From positions 29,391,150 to 29,455,149 of the forward strand of contig CM035233.1 of assembly GCA_020226215.1 (NCBI GenBank): a DNA stretch of 64,000 nt, written 5' to 3'. The DNA comes from Sindora glabra. Taxonomy: Eukaryota; Streptophyta; Magnoliopsida; Fabales; Fabaceae. The translations under genes were made by a program, and so were the position numbers. The notes below the pieces were generated by a model. It ran no database searches, was not told where the DNA came from, and saw only the letters and a list, made by a program, of their open reading frames with translations. Numbering within the stretch: the stretch's first letter is position 1; the number at the start of each line of letters is the position of its first letter. This document shows positions 46,824-58,431 of the stretch, piece by piece.

Positions 46824-49372
46824 CATTCATACTCTCTTTATAAGAATGAACCTAATACAAGTGGTATGAGTTAGATGGGAATTTTACAGATGAAATAGTA
46901 AGGTAAAAAAGTGGGCAATTTAAGCTAAATCTTGAATGTTACACACCAACTCCTCTTTGTCTTGTTTGAAACTTTAGCTTAATTGATCCATAATCCATAG
47001 AAAAATCCTTTCGTAGTCTTCATTAACTGCCTTACAACAATAAGCTTCATAAATTTATTAAACCATAGAATAATGTATACTAAATTGTAAAATATTAAAT
47101 ATAATTCCGTTGTGAATAAGACATGTTTTACTTATGTTTTTCCTTATGCTTCCAAGGTAGTTATACGATCTCTAGGCTGAGAAGGCTCATTATGTCTAAG
47201 CTATGTACTTAGTCCATCTTAATCCCTAAATAATAAATCAATACTCTTCTCAACTAGGGAATCCTTCCCTCTACCATTAGAATTTGTGCTTCATCTTAAA
47301 CCACCCCTCAATCTCCTACCTTTTCCTCTTCCTTAAATGATGCTTAACCTTCAAAGCATTAAATAAACAATTAGATTGTGAAGTTCAACTTAACAAACAA
47401 ATTTTTATGAATATGCAAGAAAGTAAGCACAAAAAATGGCGTCATGTTATTTCTAATAATGTTACAATAACTTAGTATTATTCATTGTGTAATATGAAAG
47501 AAGTTAAAAACATACTTAATCAATCAATGTCAAAGTTATCTCTAATGTCACTATCCTTATCTTCACCGGTATCTCCTAAATTTGACATTTCCTCATCTTC
47601 TTTTGTGTCTTCATGTTCAAATGAGGACATAATTATAAAATTATATTATTTAATAAATTTCAAAGTTAATTCATTTATTTCAAGGAAGAAAAACCTTACG
47701 ATTATTAATTTAGTGCCACCCTACCAAAAATAAATAAACAAAACAATATGTACAAAAATATAAGTAGAAATACCTTTTAATACAAAACAAAAAATAAAAA
47801 CATTGATAAATGATTAATTTAAATTCAAAGTTAATAATAATTGACAAAATAGAGAATAAACAATTTTCATTTTGAGATCATGCAAGGGAATATATGTCCT
47901 TATAATATTTTTTTAATAGACATAAGTAATAATTTAACACTAACTTTCTTCTATAATTCTATTGATTATCTACTCATATTATATAATACACATTTTTCTT
48001 TTAATTATTGGAAATAAAGAAAATAAAGTTAAAGGCAAGAAATTAGTAGTGATATCATAAATATTAGAAAACTAATATCACAATTGAACTAACAATACAA
48101 TTTAAAAAAAAGTCAAATAGCATTGGGAAATTGCATTGCACACAACAATAATCAAAAACTGTGATGGAAAACTAAAATGCAGCTAAAATAACATATGAAA
48201 ACTTACAAATATAATAGCTTGATATTGATGAAGCAAACTTAACCTTTATAAAAGATGGCAAACTAGCATACAACAAAGGAATGAGAGATATTGGATATTT
48301 GAAAATTATAGTTAAAGCATACATTTTCATAACAAAATTGTAAAAATGAAAATCCCCTAGCCACAAAAAAAATGAAGGTTACCAAATAGTAAGTCAAAGT
48401 AAAGCACTTGAAAAAATAGAAACATATTAACTTAGGTTTTATTTGATATATTATATAATAAGGTTTTAAACGTGATTTTCTACTAGAAATATGTGAAAGG
48501 CTAAAGGGTTTGATATGGCATAACTCATAACCTAGAATAATATACTATCAAACTTTACAAATGCACTCAATCAATTTTTAGGATTGAATTAACAACTAGG
48601 AATATGGCATTTATCAATGGTAACTTGTCCGAACACAAAAAATAGAGCAATATCATTTCAACTACATTGGTATCATGAACAAATATAAAGGTTTACAAAA
48701 TTACTTCAAAGAAAGAAAAAGAAAATGGAAAATAAACAATGAAAACCACAAATCTCCTAAGAAAATGCAAATAAATAGTTAAGGAAGATAAGAAATTGCA
48801 ATGGAGTAAAAAGCACAATGAACTTACCCAAAAGTGTTCTCCTTCATCTTGCAATGAAGCTCTCGATTCCCAATGTCCTTCTCTCCTTAGCAACTACCAC
48901 TTATTCCTATGATGTCACTAGAGACAGCTTATTAATGATGAAGTTGAATGGTAACATAAGTTTGTAATAGCATAACCTTCTCAGTTGAGCTCTCTCAGTT
49001 TAGGAATAAGACAAAGTTAAATTCCTAAGTTGAAGATTATAAAATTTATCTAAGCTTAACAAGGGATTTATTAAGGAACATGTCCCCTTACTAAAAATTA
49101 GCAATGCCCAAGTCCTTACCCTATCTCTTACTAAATAGGCCAGTAAAGTGCTAAAAAAATTAATTAAAAAGTCCATTTCTTGTAATGCACTTATGATAAT
49201 GACAACAATTTCCCCTCCTAAGTTTCTCACTAAACACTAAAAAAATCTTAAATAAATATTTATAATTATTTCTCACTAAATTATCACTAATCCATCACTA
49301 ATCATTAAATTTGATGAGGGAAGGATTGTCCCTCACTAAATTTTATCACTAATTGAGTATTTTCTTGTAATG
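46824..49372. other. AT-rich stretch with a probable CACTA-type right end near 49000-49372
   Basis: No gene is recognised; a few minus-strand segments near 46850-47060 could be decayed coding sequence but match nothing I know. From about 49000 the sequence repeats CTCACTAAA and ATCACTAAT words and finishes TTTCTTGTAATG (49361-49372), like the subterminal repeats and right terminus of a CACTA transposon. The same terminal word also occurs at 49187-49198. The matching left end was not found. Confidence 0.4.
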
Positions 49373-49781
49373 ATTAGAGATCTAGTTAGCATCATTGTAT
49401 CCTTTTAATATAATGAAAAATCCATTACATATAACACCATAGTTTATGGTACCTTTTAGATATTTTATTATTCTAACTAGCGCCTTCCAATGATCTTGGT
49501 TGGGATTATAGGTATATTCACTTAGTCTACATATAGCATATGCTATATCAAGCTTAGAAAAATTCATTAAATGTATTAGACTTCCAATAATTTGAGCATA
49601 CTTAGATTAGGAAACTAACTTAACTAAATTTTTCTTTAATTAAATATTAGCATTGTAAGGAGTATTAATAGGTTTTTCCTTTAAGTAACTAAACATCCTG
49701 AGAAATTTTTGAACATAATGTTGTTATGTTAACATGACATCATTATCTTTTCTTATAGTTTTAATACCTAAGATAACATTA
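49373..49781 (-). pseudogene. Ty1/copia reverse transcriptase C-terminal part (decayed), cut off from its N-terminal part
   Basis: Read on the minus strand from 49781, the block VILGIKTIRKD begins directly at the CACTA-like insertion, followed by a QHYVQKFLR-like block, INTPYNAN, then the open piece 49567-49382 with LDIAYAICRLSEYTYNPNQD and HWKALVRIIKYLKGT. These are standard blocks of the copia RT end and the start of RNase H. Several stop codons interrupt it. It continues the reading order of the fragment at 58432-61560. The rest of RNase H is missing beyond 49373, where a CACTA-type end adjoins. Confidence 0.8.
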
Positions 49782-49799
49782 CACTATTACAAAATAATT

Positions 49800-50791
49800 A
49801 ATTGATGTCAGGTGTTTAGAAGATTAGACATTGGTTTATGACTAACATTTAATTAAGCAATATTATATATCAAACTTAATGTTTGTTGTAAAATTATCAT
49901 AAAAAAAGATTATAACATTTGCCATTATATATAAAAAATTGACATCATCTTAATTACTAGTTTCATAGGAAATATCATTCAACATCAATTTTTTTATAAA
50001 TAATTAATATTTAATGTAGATATACAACTCTAGCTTATATAAATAACTAACATGATATATTTTCTGCCACCAACATTACCCTATTCCCCTTTTTTCAAGT
50101 TCCTTCCTCCCAACCTTGACCTCTTCTACTAATTCTTCCTTCTTGAATATACCTACTCCCCTTATATTTCTTGGATCCTCCTTATTCCCCTTATATTTCA
50201 CCTTCCAAAATATCATAATTAGAAATAAAAAATAATATCCCATATAACACCACAAAATCATAATGATAACAATTTTAAATAATAAATTTTGTGACAAAAG
50301 TTTAAAAATTGTAAGAGGTTATATCAAATATCCCAATTATAGATAATTGATGCATTAAATATTGTTTTGATACTCATCGCTCAATATATGATAATGGGAC
50401 TCCCTAGAAAGAATGGTTAATTCTAATACTTATAAATATAATAAACATTCATTAAATTTAAAAAAAAATAATAGTATATATTTCATATAAATAGATAGTA
50501 GATAAGATGATTTAAATGATACTTTTTACCCTTTAAACTCTTATTGATTCTTACTAATTTGAGTAATTTGAAGAAAAATCATTATTGTGCATGTGTGATA
50601 TATAAGATAAAATATACAACATATATATATGATTTTTATAGTATAAAATATTAAATAGAATGAATAAATTATAAATGAAAATTTTTACGTTGTTATAATA
50701 ATAGATTCAAGTATAATGCAAAGAGACCCATTTCTACTAATTTTGGAAATATGATTCGGGTTTAGGAAATTGATATTTTATACTACAAAAT
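49800..50791. other. AT-rich left part of the CACTA-like insertion
   Basis: Holds subterminal GACAT- and ATGTC-containing words near the left end. No gene is recognised. Confidence 0.45.
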
Positions 50792-52290
50792 TGATAAGTG
50801 CACAAATACACCTAAATTCTATGTGTTTTATCACTCATTTACTTAGTATTTTGTGCAAAAATTGATTGAAAAAGATACTTAGATGCTCTATATCTTGTTT
50901 TCAGGGCATGAAATGAAACATATGAGCATTAGAAAAGAATTTAGAGGCAAAACCATTCAAATCATGAAGCATTGAAGCAAGATTGTCAACTCAGTAAAGA
51001 ACACGGGGTAATGGTAACCCCGTGTTCAAGGCCGTGTTCCCTTCTGGATGGCTTCGTGACTTCACTGGGCTACTCAGAGAAGAACACGGGTGTGAACACG
51101 GGACGTGTCACACCCCGTGTATATTACTGCCATTCGCCTCTGAAGAACACGGAGGGTGTCACACCCCGTGTAGTATGCTGATCAGTCTTCGCTGAGAAAC
51201 ACGGGGTAGAACACGGGACGTGTACTACCCCGTGTACATTGCTGCTTGACAATTCGTAGAAGAACACGGGGCGTGTCTCACAACGTGTTCCTTGCTGCTC
51301 AAACTTTCGTTGAGAAACACGGGGTACAACACGGGCCGTGTTGGACCCCGTGTACATCAAAGAATATAAGTTTCGCGCGAAATCCTGTGAAGAAAAAGGG
51401 GGAAGGGAGAGAATTCTGAGAATTAACAAGGGAGTTGCTGGGAGAAGCCCTAGGAGAGACCAAAGAGCTCATCAAAGGCGCCTTCTAACACGGATCCAAG
51501 CAAGAAATTGAAGAATCAAGCAAGAAATTTGTAGATCTTCATGGATTGTTTGGCTTTCTCCTCTGTTTTCTTGTTTTCTTCTGATCTTATGATGATCTCA
51601 CACTAAACCTCTGTACGTAGCTTAGGTGAACTTGTTCATGGAGTTATGGAACTGAATTTTATATAATCTAGCTTGTTTTACTGTTGAATTATGATTTGAT
51701 CTTGCTGATTTGTTTTGAACAAGCCAATATATCCGGAATATTGGATTGGAAAAATGGATTAGTTGATTCTAGGTTGAAATGACCAGTCAATTAATTGGAT
51801 CTTGCATGATCATTGGGAATATCAATTAGACTTAGGAATTAAGCTGGTTGAATTCTTTTGCACAGGATGAAATGTCCAAGAATGGATTCTGAACAGAGTT
51901 AATGCAACCTTGATTAGTGGTTACTAGAGTAAATCTGGACACTTAATCTCTTGGTTAGTAGCTAGTAGCCTTGCAATGAGGTATAGCTTAATTTTGGTGA
52001 TCCAGCAATCATAATTAACAGTAAACCAAGTTAGAAAGTTATATTCATTCCATAATGAAATGTACAAGAGATCCTTAAGCTAAGTACACTTTTTCTCCAC
52101 TGAATCAAACCTTATTTTGACAAGTTAATCTCTGTTTTTGCACTTTAATCTTGAATTCCACTATCAATTGATCTGCCTAGATAATTTTGCTTGAGATTTA
52201 GTTAGTACTCAACCTACAATCCCTGTGGAGAACGATAATCTTTTATACTATAACTAGACTTAACTGTGCACTTGCGGATTTTAGAGGTAA
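50792..52290 (+). mobile_element. Solo LTR of the Athila-A family, 1499 bp
   Basis: Nearly identical to the LTRs of the element at 12774-26000, including the palindrome cluster (50998-51355). Flanked by a perfect 5-bp duplication AAAAT (50787-50791 and 52291-52295). The terminal CA is changed to AA (AGAGGTAA). It keeps the 12-bp palindrome unit that the Athila-A 5' LTR has lost. It arose by recombination between the LTRs of a full element. Confidence 0.92.
50998..51355. repeat. Palindrome cluster in the solo Athila-A LTR
   Basis: Six units of the same nested ACACGGGGT / ACACGGGNCGTGT / ACCCCGTGT design as at 12981-13325, with the first unit fully symmetric (GAACACGGGGT and ACCCCGTGTTC). Confidence 0.85.
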
Positions 52291-52295
52291 AAAAT

Positions 52296-52949
52296 GATAA
52301 GTTATTTTATGGGTAGTATTTTTGAAATAATAGTTCTTATGATTTTTTATTATTAGAAGTGATTTAGAAGATTTTATTTTTGTATAATTTGAAATATTAG
52401 ATGAAACTTGAGAAAAATATAATTTTTATGATATAGGTTGCTAAAATGATATGATTAAAGTAATTGTGAAGTATTATATTTTCATATTTTGAAAGATTTG
52501 AACTTGATTCAGAAATCTTGTTTTATCATATCAATTGCATACTTAGTATAATATTAATAAGATAATGATTTTGTATTTAATAATATTAGATTAATATGCT
52601 TAAAATATATTCATGCTTTTAGAATCTAATATTTTATTTGTTATATACTTTGGAATAGAAAAGTTTTTATATACATGATTTTTGATTTTCGATGATAAAT
52701 TTGAAAATAAAGGATGTAACGGTTTAAAATGAACTAGTAGCATTGGGTTTCTAGAGTTAGAGCTTTTTATATTTTCATATGCATAAGCTTGATTTCAAAT
52801 TATCAAATAATAGCATATATTAGTTTCATAAGATAACACTGGAAAAGTAAAGAAGTAATTGATCTAGATTTTTAGCATATTATGATATGAAATTGAAATT
52901 GAAATGATTGAAAAGAAAATAAGAAATGTTCATTTAATTTTAAAATAAT
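52296..52949. other. AT-rich stretch without a recognisable gene
   Basis: May be the diverged 5' part of the long-LTR copy that follows, but the similarity is too weak to follow by eye. Confidence 0.35.
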
Positions 52950-54416
52950 CCTTGTAAATTACAAATAGGAACATGAGATACAAGTTAAACTTGGATGCTT
53001 CAAAGTAAATGAAATAGGCGGATACTAACAAGTGAGTATATATCTCACCATAGAATTTATTTTAATTAAAAGATTACTTAAATGTGGTGAATTGTATTCA
53101 TCTTATTGATAGTATAGACTTCATGTTTGTATGCATGTACATACATTCATGTATAAGTTTAGTACCATGAAATAATAATAGTTAGCTATTTAAGTAAATG
53201 TTAATTAATTAGAGTGCATAGCAGAAACATGGTAATAATGGTTCTATCTAATGATGAATTAACCATCTTGTATTGATGGACTTATAAATGGTTATGTAAT
53301 ATGAGAATTAAGTTCCCATGTGTTTAGTATTTGTGAATCTTGCTAAGAATGGCATTATGCCATAGCAAGGAAGATGGAAATTGTGAATAGAGATAAAACC
53401 ATGATATAAAAGCCAGACGAAAAATTCCTGGCAAAATAGTTTTGAAAGATATAAGATCCATTTGAGAGTCCAATGAGAAATTTTCAGTGAATAGTTGAGA
53501 AAAGTTATAGTATTACTCAAGAAATCAAAAAGTGACTATATGTATGCTTATTATAACTGGATGCATTGATAAGATGTGATGTTGGAAATTGTTTATGATT
53601 AGATATCACTACTTGACATGATTGAAATGGCATGACACGATTCTATTGATTTGTTTATATTTGAGCCTTAATGACTATTGTGATTATGATGTTTACTTAG
53701 AATTGGTAGTATATGATAGAATACCAATGTTGTATATTAACACATAGTTAAGGCTTTTATGAGTTGTGATATGAGAAAAAAGGTATAAGTCTCATGCAGA
53801 TGGACTCCCACTTCAAGAAATCATTTTATGTACTTCAAAAAATTAGAAAATAGTTTGTTAATATTTTATTATTATTACATAGTAAACTTATGATTGATAT
53901 TTATAAAATTTATCCTTTACAAGTTTATGATAGTTATATGCTTATTGAGTTCTCGAAACTCACTCTATTCTATTTTCACTATTTTCAGGTTAAGATGCTA
54001 CTTAAGTTGCATTGTATACATGGAGAATCAAAGACTATCTAAATTAAAAGATTTGATAGTTATGTTTCATTTAGATTAGGATCAAAATTAGAAATAAAAT
54101 TTTCATTGATTCGGTTATTGATATGTTAAATCATTTAGTTGTATCTAAATTTGAAACTATATAGTATTTGTATGTATTAATGATATTATCATACTTGAGA
54201 ATATATAAGGTTTGTATTTTAAGCCATGTGATCCTTGAAAAGTGTCCAAAAATAAGGAAGACTTTATTCATTTTTTTGCAAAAATTTATAGTGAAATTTT
54301 GATTTCTTCTAGAATTTAGAAACTTTTATTGGATAGAAAGAGTGAATAATGTTAAGGCTTGTGAAAATTAATAATAGAATCCATGTTAGTCACGATTGGA
54401 GTTGGATCATGATTAA
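52950..54416 (+). repeat. Diverged copy of the 31209-34805 LTR (3' part)
   Basis: Collinear with about 33340-34805: shared blocks include GTGAGTATATATCTCACC (53032), CTCACTCTATTCTATTTTCA followed by TTTTCAGG (53958-53988), and the GTGATCCTTGAAAAGTGTCC block. It ends near TTGGATCATGATTAAAA. Strongly diverged, so old. Confidence 0.65.
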
Positions 54417-54559
54417 AAGCAAGGTACTATTGTTATTTAACACTACTAAATGGTATTATTGGTTAGTAGGAATTACAATGGTAAATAATATAGCTTGTGT
54501 TATAATTAAGTTTATATTATGGAAATATAGTATAATCTATATTGTGATGTGAATGAATT

Positions 54560-55690
54560 ATCATGACCATGTAAGAGGGCATAGAGGTGTTGTTATATGT
54601 ATAGATATATTGTCATGTGCTTTAATATTGATCCATAATGATGGAATGGTTGCTTTGTGTTAATATTGGATTGAATCTTATGATATGTAAAGCTAAGCTC
54701 TAGTGAATTTATTACATAGTGAATTATGCCATGAATGACATTTAAAATAAGAATTGTGATAGGAGTGATGATGTGAAAATTGGATGGGAAATTCTCAGTA
54801 AAAAGGTAGATAGGGTATAAAATTGGATTGGGAGTTAAAAGATGGATGCATGTGTTTTCATTAAAATTGTTATGTCTTCATGATATGACATTGAACTTAT
54901 TTCTAATTGAATATATGTAATTAATGTGATTGTAAAAACTTGAAAAGATTGAGTTTTGTTGCTATTCAAAAATATGATGACCACCCAAAATGGGTTGTAT
55001 GTACGATGGTATCGATATTGTGAAACTTGATGACCGAGATTATTATAAATTATGAAATGAAATAGGAAGTCTTAGTGGTTTGCAAGTAAACACTTCAATC
55101 TAAGGTTTGGTTTCATATAAATTCAAAAATTCAGGAAATTAGTTTGTAATTACTTCCTAATCCAATACTCAAATAACATATGACCATTCATACAATTGAT
55201 TCAAGGTTTAGTAGTGATAGATATATGCTTATTGAGTTTTCATAACTAACTTCATTTTATTTTTAATATTTTCAGGTGAAGATAAGTGCCTTTATTGCAT
55301 CCATGGAGAATTAAGATTGCCTTGTTAAAGGATTAAGATAGTAGGATTAGGATTTGAATAGAAAATAATATTATGTTGATTCAACATTTAATGTGTTAAA
55401 TTGTTTATTTGTATATATATATATCTTAAGGTGCATAGTATCATGAGTATATGTGATGCTATCGTATCTATAAAGAATACATGTTTTGTGATTTAGGGCG
55501 TGTGGCTTTTCAAAAATATCCGAAAACAAGGGAAACTCTGTCCATTTATCCATAAAATTTTATATAGTTTTTAAATCATCATAGGAATATGGATATTTCC
55601 ATTGAATGGAATTAGAAAGAATAGTATCAAGGTTGGTGGATATTGGCTAACGAGATCTACACTAGTCATAATTAGGTTTAGGTCATAACA
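54560..55690 (+). repeat. Second diverged copy of the same LTR (3' part)
   Basis: Collinear with about 33700-34805, including GGATGGGAAATTCTCAGTAA (54790), TATTTTCAGGTGAAG (55266) and GGCGTGTGGCTTTTCAAAAA (55495), ending GGTCATAACA at 55690. It lies head to tail with the previous copy, so the pair may be remains of one element or of successive insertions. Confidence 0.6.
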
Positions 55691-57800
55691 AGAATAATGA
55701 TAAAAATGAGAAAAAATATAAAACAAGAAAAAATGAAAAAAAAGAATTAGGCAAAAATAACTAAGAAAGAATAGAAAAAATAAAAAAGTTAATAAGTATT
55801 TGGATCAAAAAGTTGGGCTGTTTTATTGAGTTATAAGTGTTTATAATTTGTCCATATGCTTATGTTTCAAATGCTCTATTTAGTTCTACCCTTTTATATC
55901 TTTAATTTTTCCTTTCCTCTTCTCTAGCCCCATTATGACCTTAAATAAAGTTCTTTTAATTTGTATTATGCATTTAGTTTGAATAGTGGAGAACATATGA
56001 TAAGCAAACTGATGATAAAGTAATTTCACAGAATGGGTGAAATATTTATCCTAAATACTTAAGAGATAGAAAGCAAGTTTTAAGAGAATGTACCATTTTA
56101 ATTTACTCTTTTTAAATGAAGTTATTATGTTAGTTGATTTCAAGTGTGTTCAGACTTTTTTTTTATAACACATTATATCTCTTAATGGCTTTAATTGTTT
56201 CTTACTTGTGAATTTTAATTGTGAAGTCTTTAGAAAGTAAATCTTTTATTCTTTAGTTTTAAATAAAGTTATGTTTACCTGAGGTCATGCAAAGGCTAAG
56301 TGTGGGAGAATTTGATATTCAAGATATTTTTTATCTTATTGTATATATTTTATGCCTCTTAATATGTTACATATGATTAATTTTATGGAAATGACCTTGT
56401 TATGTGATTGGGTGATGGTTTTTTAATCTTTTGAAATTGTTTGATTAATGTTGGTTTTTTATACTATTTCAATTTTTTAGCTATAACTTGAGTTTCATAT
56501 GTCAAAATTGGGTGATATTTTAATCATTGGAAATCTTAAAGGAAACTTTAAAACTTTCATGCTTTGGCCAAAGCCTAATTTGGATGTTTGGAAGGTCCAA
56601 AATTATCATGAAATTAATACTTTATATTTATCCATGCTAAACTAATATTAGTTTTTAGGTTATATCTAGAGTTCTAGATGTCTAATTGAGGTAAAATCAA
56701 TACTTAAAATTAGATAAGACCTAGCCTAAAAACTTTCAAATTTTAAGTTTAGCAAAACTACACCATTTTGGTGGCCAAACTTGAGGTACAAGCTAAGTAA
56801 TGAAAATTACTACATAAAATACTATTGGTAGATTAAATTATAAATTAGGCTATAAGTTTTTAAAATTATCAAGGCCCCATTATTTGTAACTTTAGGAGCC
56901 ATATTTGCTTTGGCCATTAGGTTTTGTAGCTTAGTGATTCAAATTTAAAAGTTTTGTACCTCCAAAGACAAGAACATACAATCTAGACTATAACTCCTTT
57001 TTTTCTTCTACTTTTCTTTATATTAACCTGTGGTGACTAATTTTCAACATTAGTTCAAGGAATTAGCATTCTGATTTGGTTTGATTCTGAGGCTTTTCTT
57101 TTGAATTTACTTTTAATTTAATTATTTTTTGTTTTCTTATTCTTATTGTGAATAATTGCTCAAAAAATTTGCTAAATACAATTAATTAGTAGATTTTCTA
57201 TATACTTTTTAGCTAAATGATTAATTATAATTAATTCTTACTTATAAGTTATTTTTGATTAATTACAATTAGTAGTAATTAGGCTTTTGTGATTTGAAGC
57301 ACGAGTAAATCATTAGTTGCTTATAAAAAATAGAGGATGAATTAGTAATTTTTGTGTATAAAGTTATTAATTCAATCTTATCCTTATTCTTGATATTTAA
57401 TGTTATTATTAATCAAATTTAGGCATGTGTTTTACATTGAAATTAGTAGTAAGAGGTTAATTTACGTTCTTATTCTAGATTAATTATCATTAGAAACTTT
57501 GCATATTTACTACTAACTTTGAGGTAATTTTCGATTAAGTAGTTGAATCAATTGCGAATTATGTTAAAAGTCGATGATAAATCTACAAATTGGAGTGCGC
57601 TATTGTTTGGATTAAGTTCTTATATTCCATTAGTTATACTTTAATTATCCTTTGAATTGTTTTATTTAAAATTACTATCTAAAACCCCTATATTTTCCAT
57701 TATTTTCACTGATTGTTAGCTATTCTATTGAATCGACCTAGATTTGCCTTGATTATTTGCTTAAATAGGTTTAATAATTAATTTTAGTGTGCAACATGCA
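55691..57800 (+). mobile_element. Decayed 3' end of a third Athila-like element (spacer, polypurine tract, LTR)
   Basis: The stretch 55860-55995 matches the 3' spacer of Athila-B (CTCTATTTAGTTCTACCC..., then TAGTGGAGA). It is followed by a polypurine tract AAGTGTGGGAGAATT (56298-56312) and an LTR-like sequence beginning TGATATTCAAGATATTTT at 56313, which parallels the Athila-B LTR start and shares blocks such as CCATTTTGGTGGCCAAA. The LTR seems to end near 57800, possibly GTGTGCAACA. No coding part remains. Confidence 0.6.
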
Positions 57801-58400
57801 TCAAATGACCATAAAGCTAATTATGAGTGCAATAGAGAATGTGAAGGAGGTTTAGAATTTACTACAAAAATTTTGATAGCGAAAGTGATGTTGAGGAAGT
57901 GGGTTTCAAAAAGTAAAAGTACTAGAAAAAAAGGATCAAATGAAAGTTATGTAGATAGAATAATTACACATTTTTTTCTTAATTGACAATTGACATCTTA
58001 AATAAATGACATTGGATTGTTAGGAAACACATGCATATAGTTAAGATAATATTTACAAAAATGCCACAAAATAAAAAAATTTTAATGTTCGATTTTTAAA
58101 TAACAGTGGTCTTAAGTTTTTTTCCTTTCAAATATCATACTTTGCATTCACTTTCAATGTTGGTTATACATATAATTGACTTCTTAGTATCACTTTTATT
58201 TTCAAATGTCATGACCTCGATAAAAAGACATCAATTATTAACTTGACCATTATTTTAAGTTTCCCAAAAATTTCAAAAATGTTATTACATAATAATAAAC
58301 ACTGATTTTTTTACAACCATTATCTGACTTGTCCTAGTAATTTCAAAAATATTGTTGTATTTATGTATACGTCAATTAATCCTATGATCGATATATATTA
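57801..58400. other. Right subterminal part of the CACTA-like insertion
   Basis: AT-rich with GACATCAATT, TGACAT and ATTTCAAAAAT words repeated, as expected near a CACTA end. A 65-codon ORF at 57789-57986 shows no recognised domain. Confidence 0.4.
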
Positions 58401-58431
58401 ACTAACATAGGATTGCAATTATATAGTAGTG

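Larger units (their letters stand above)
49782..58431. mobile_element. CACTA-like insertion (8.65 kb, itself filled with other repeats) splitting a copia element
   Basis: The left end reads CACTATTACAAAATAATT and the right end, read inward, CACTACTATATAATT: similar termini starting with CACTA. The flanking triplets are TTA (49779-49781) and CTA (58432-58434), a 3-bp duplication with one change, as CACTA elements make. Removing the insertion rejoins the copia protein as GEA to NVILG, exactly where the family has that junction. Subterminal ends share AATTGATGTC and its complement. I found no transposase; about half of the interior is later LTR material. Confidence 0.7.

Noticed and set aside
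48693..49230. Minus-strand ORFs as a possible host gene
   Set aside because: No domain, no consistent codon pattern, and they overlap CACTA-like subterminal repeats.
49187..49372. A complete small CACTA element between the two TTTCTTGTAATG words
   Set aside because: The two words have the same orientation, so they cannot be the two ends of one element. Only a right-end-like region is supported.
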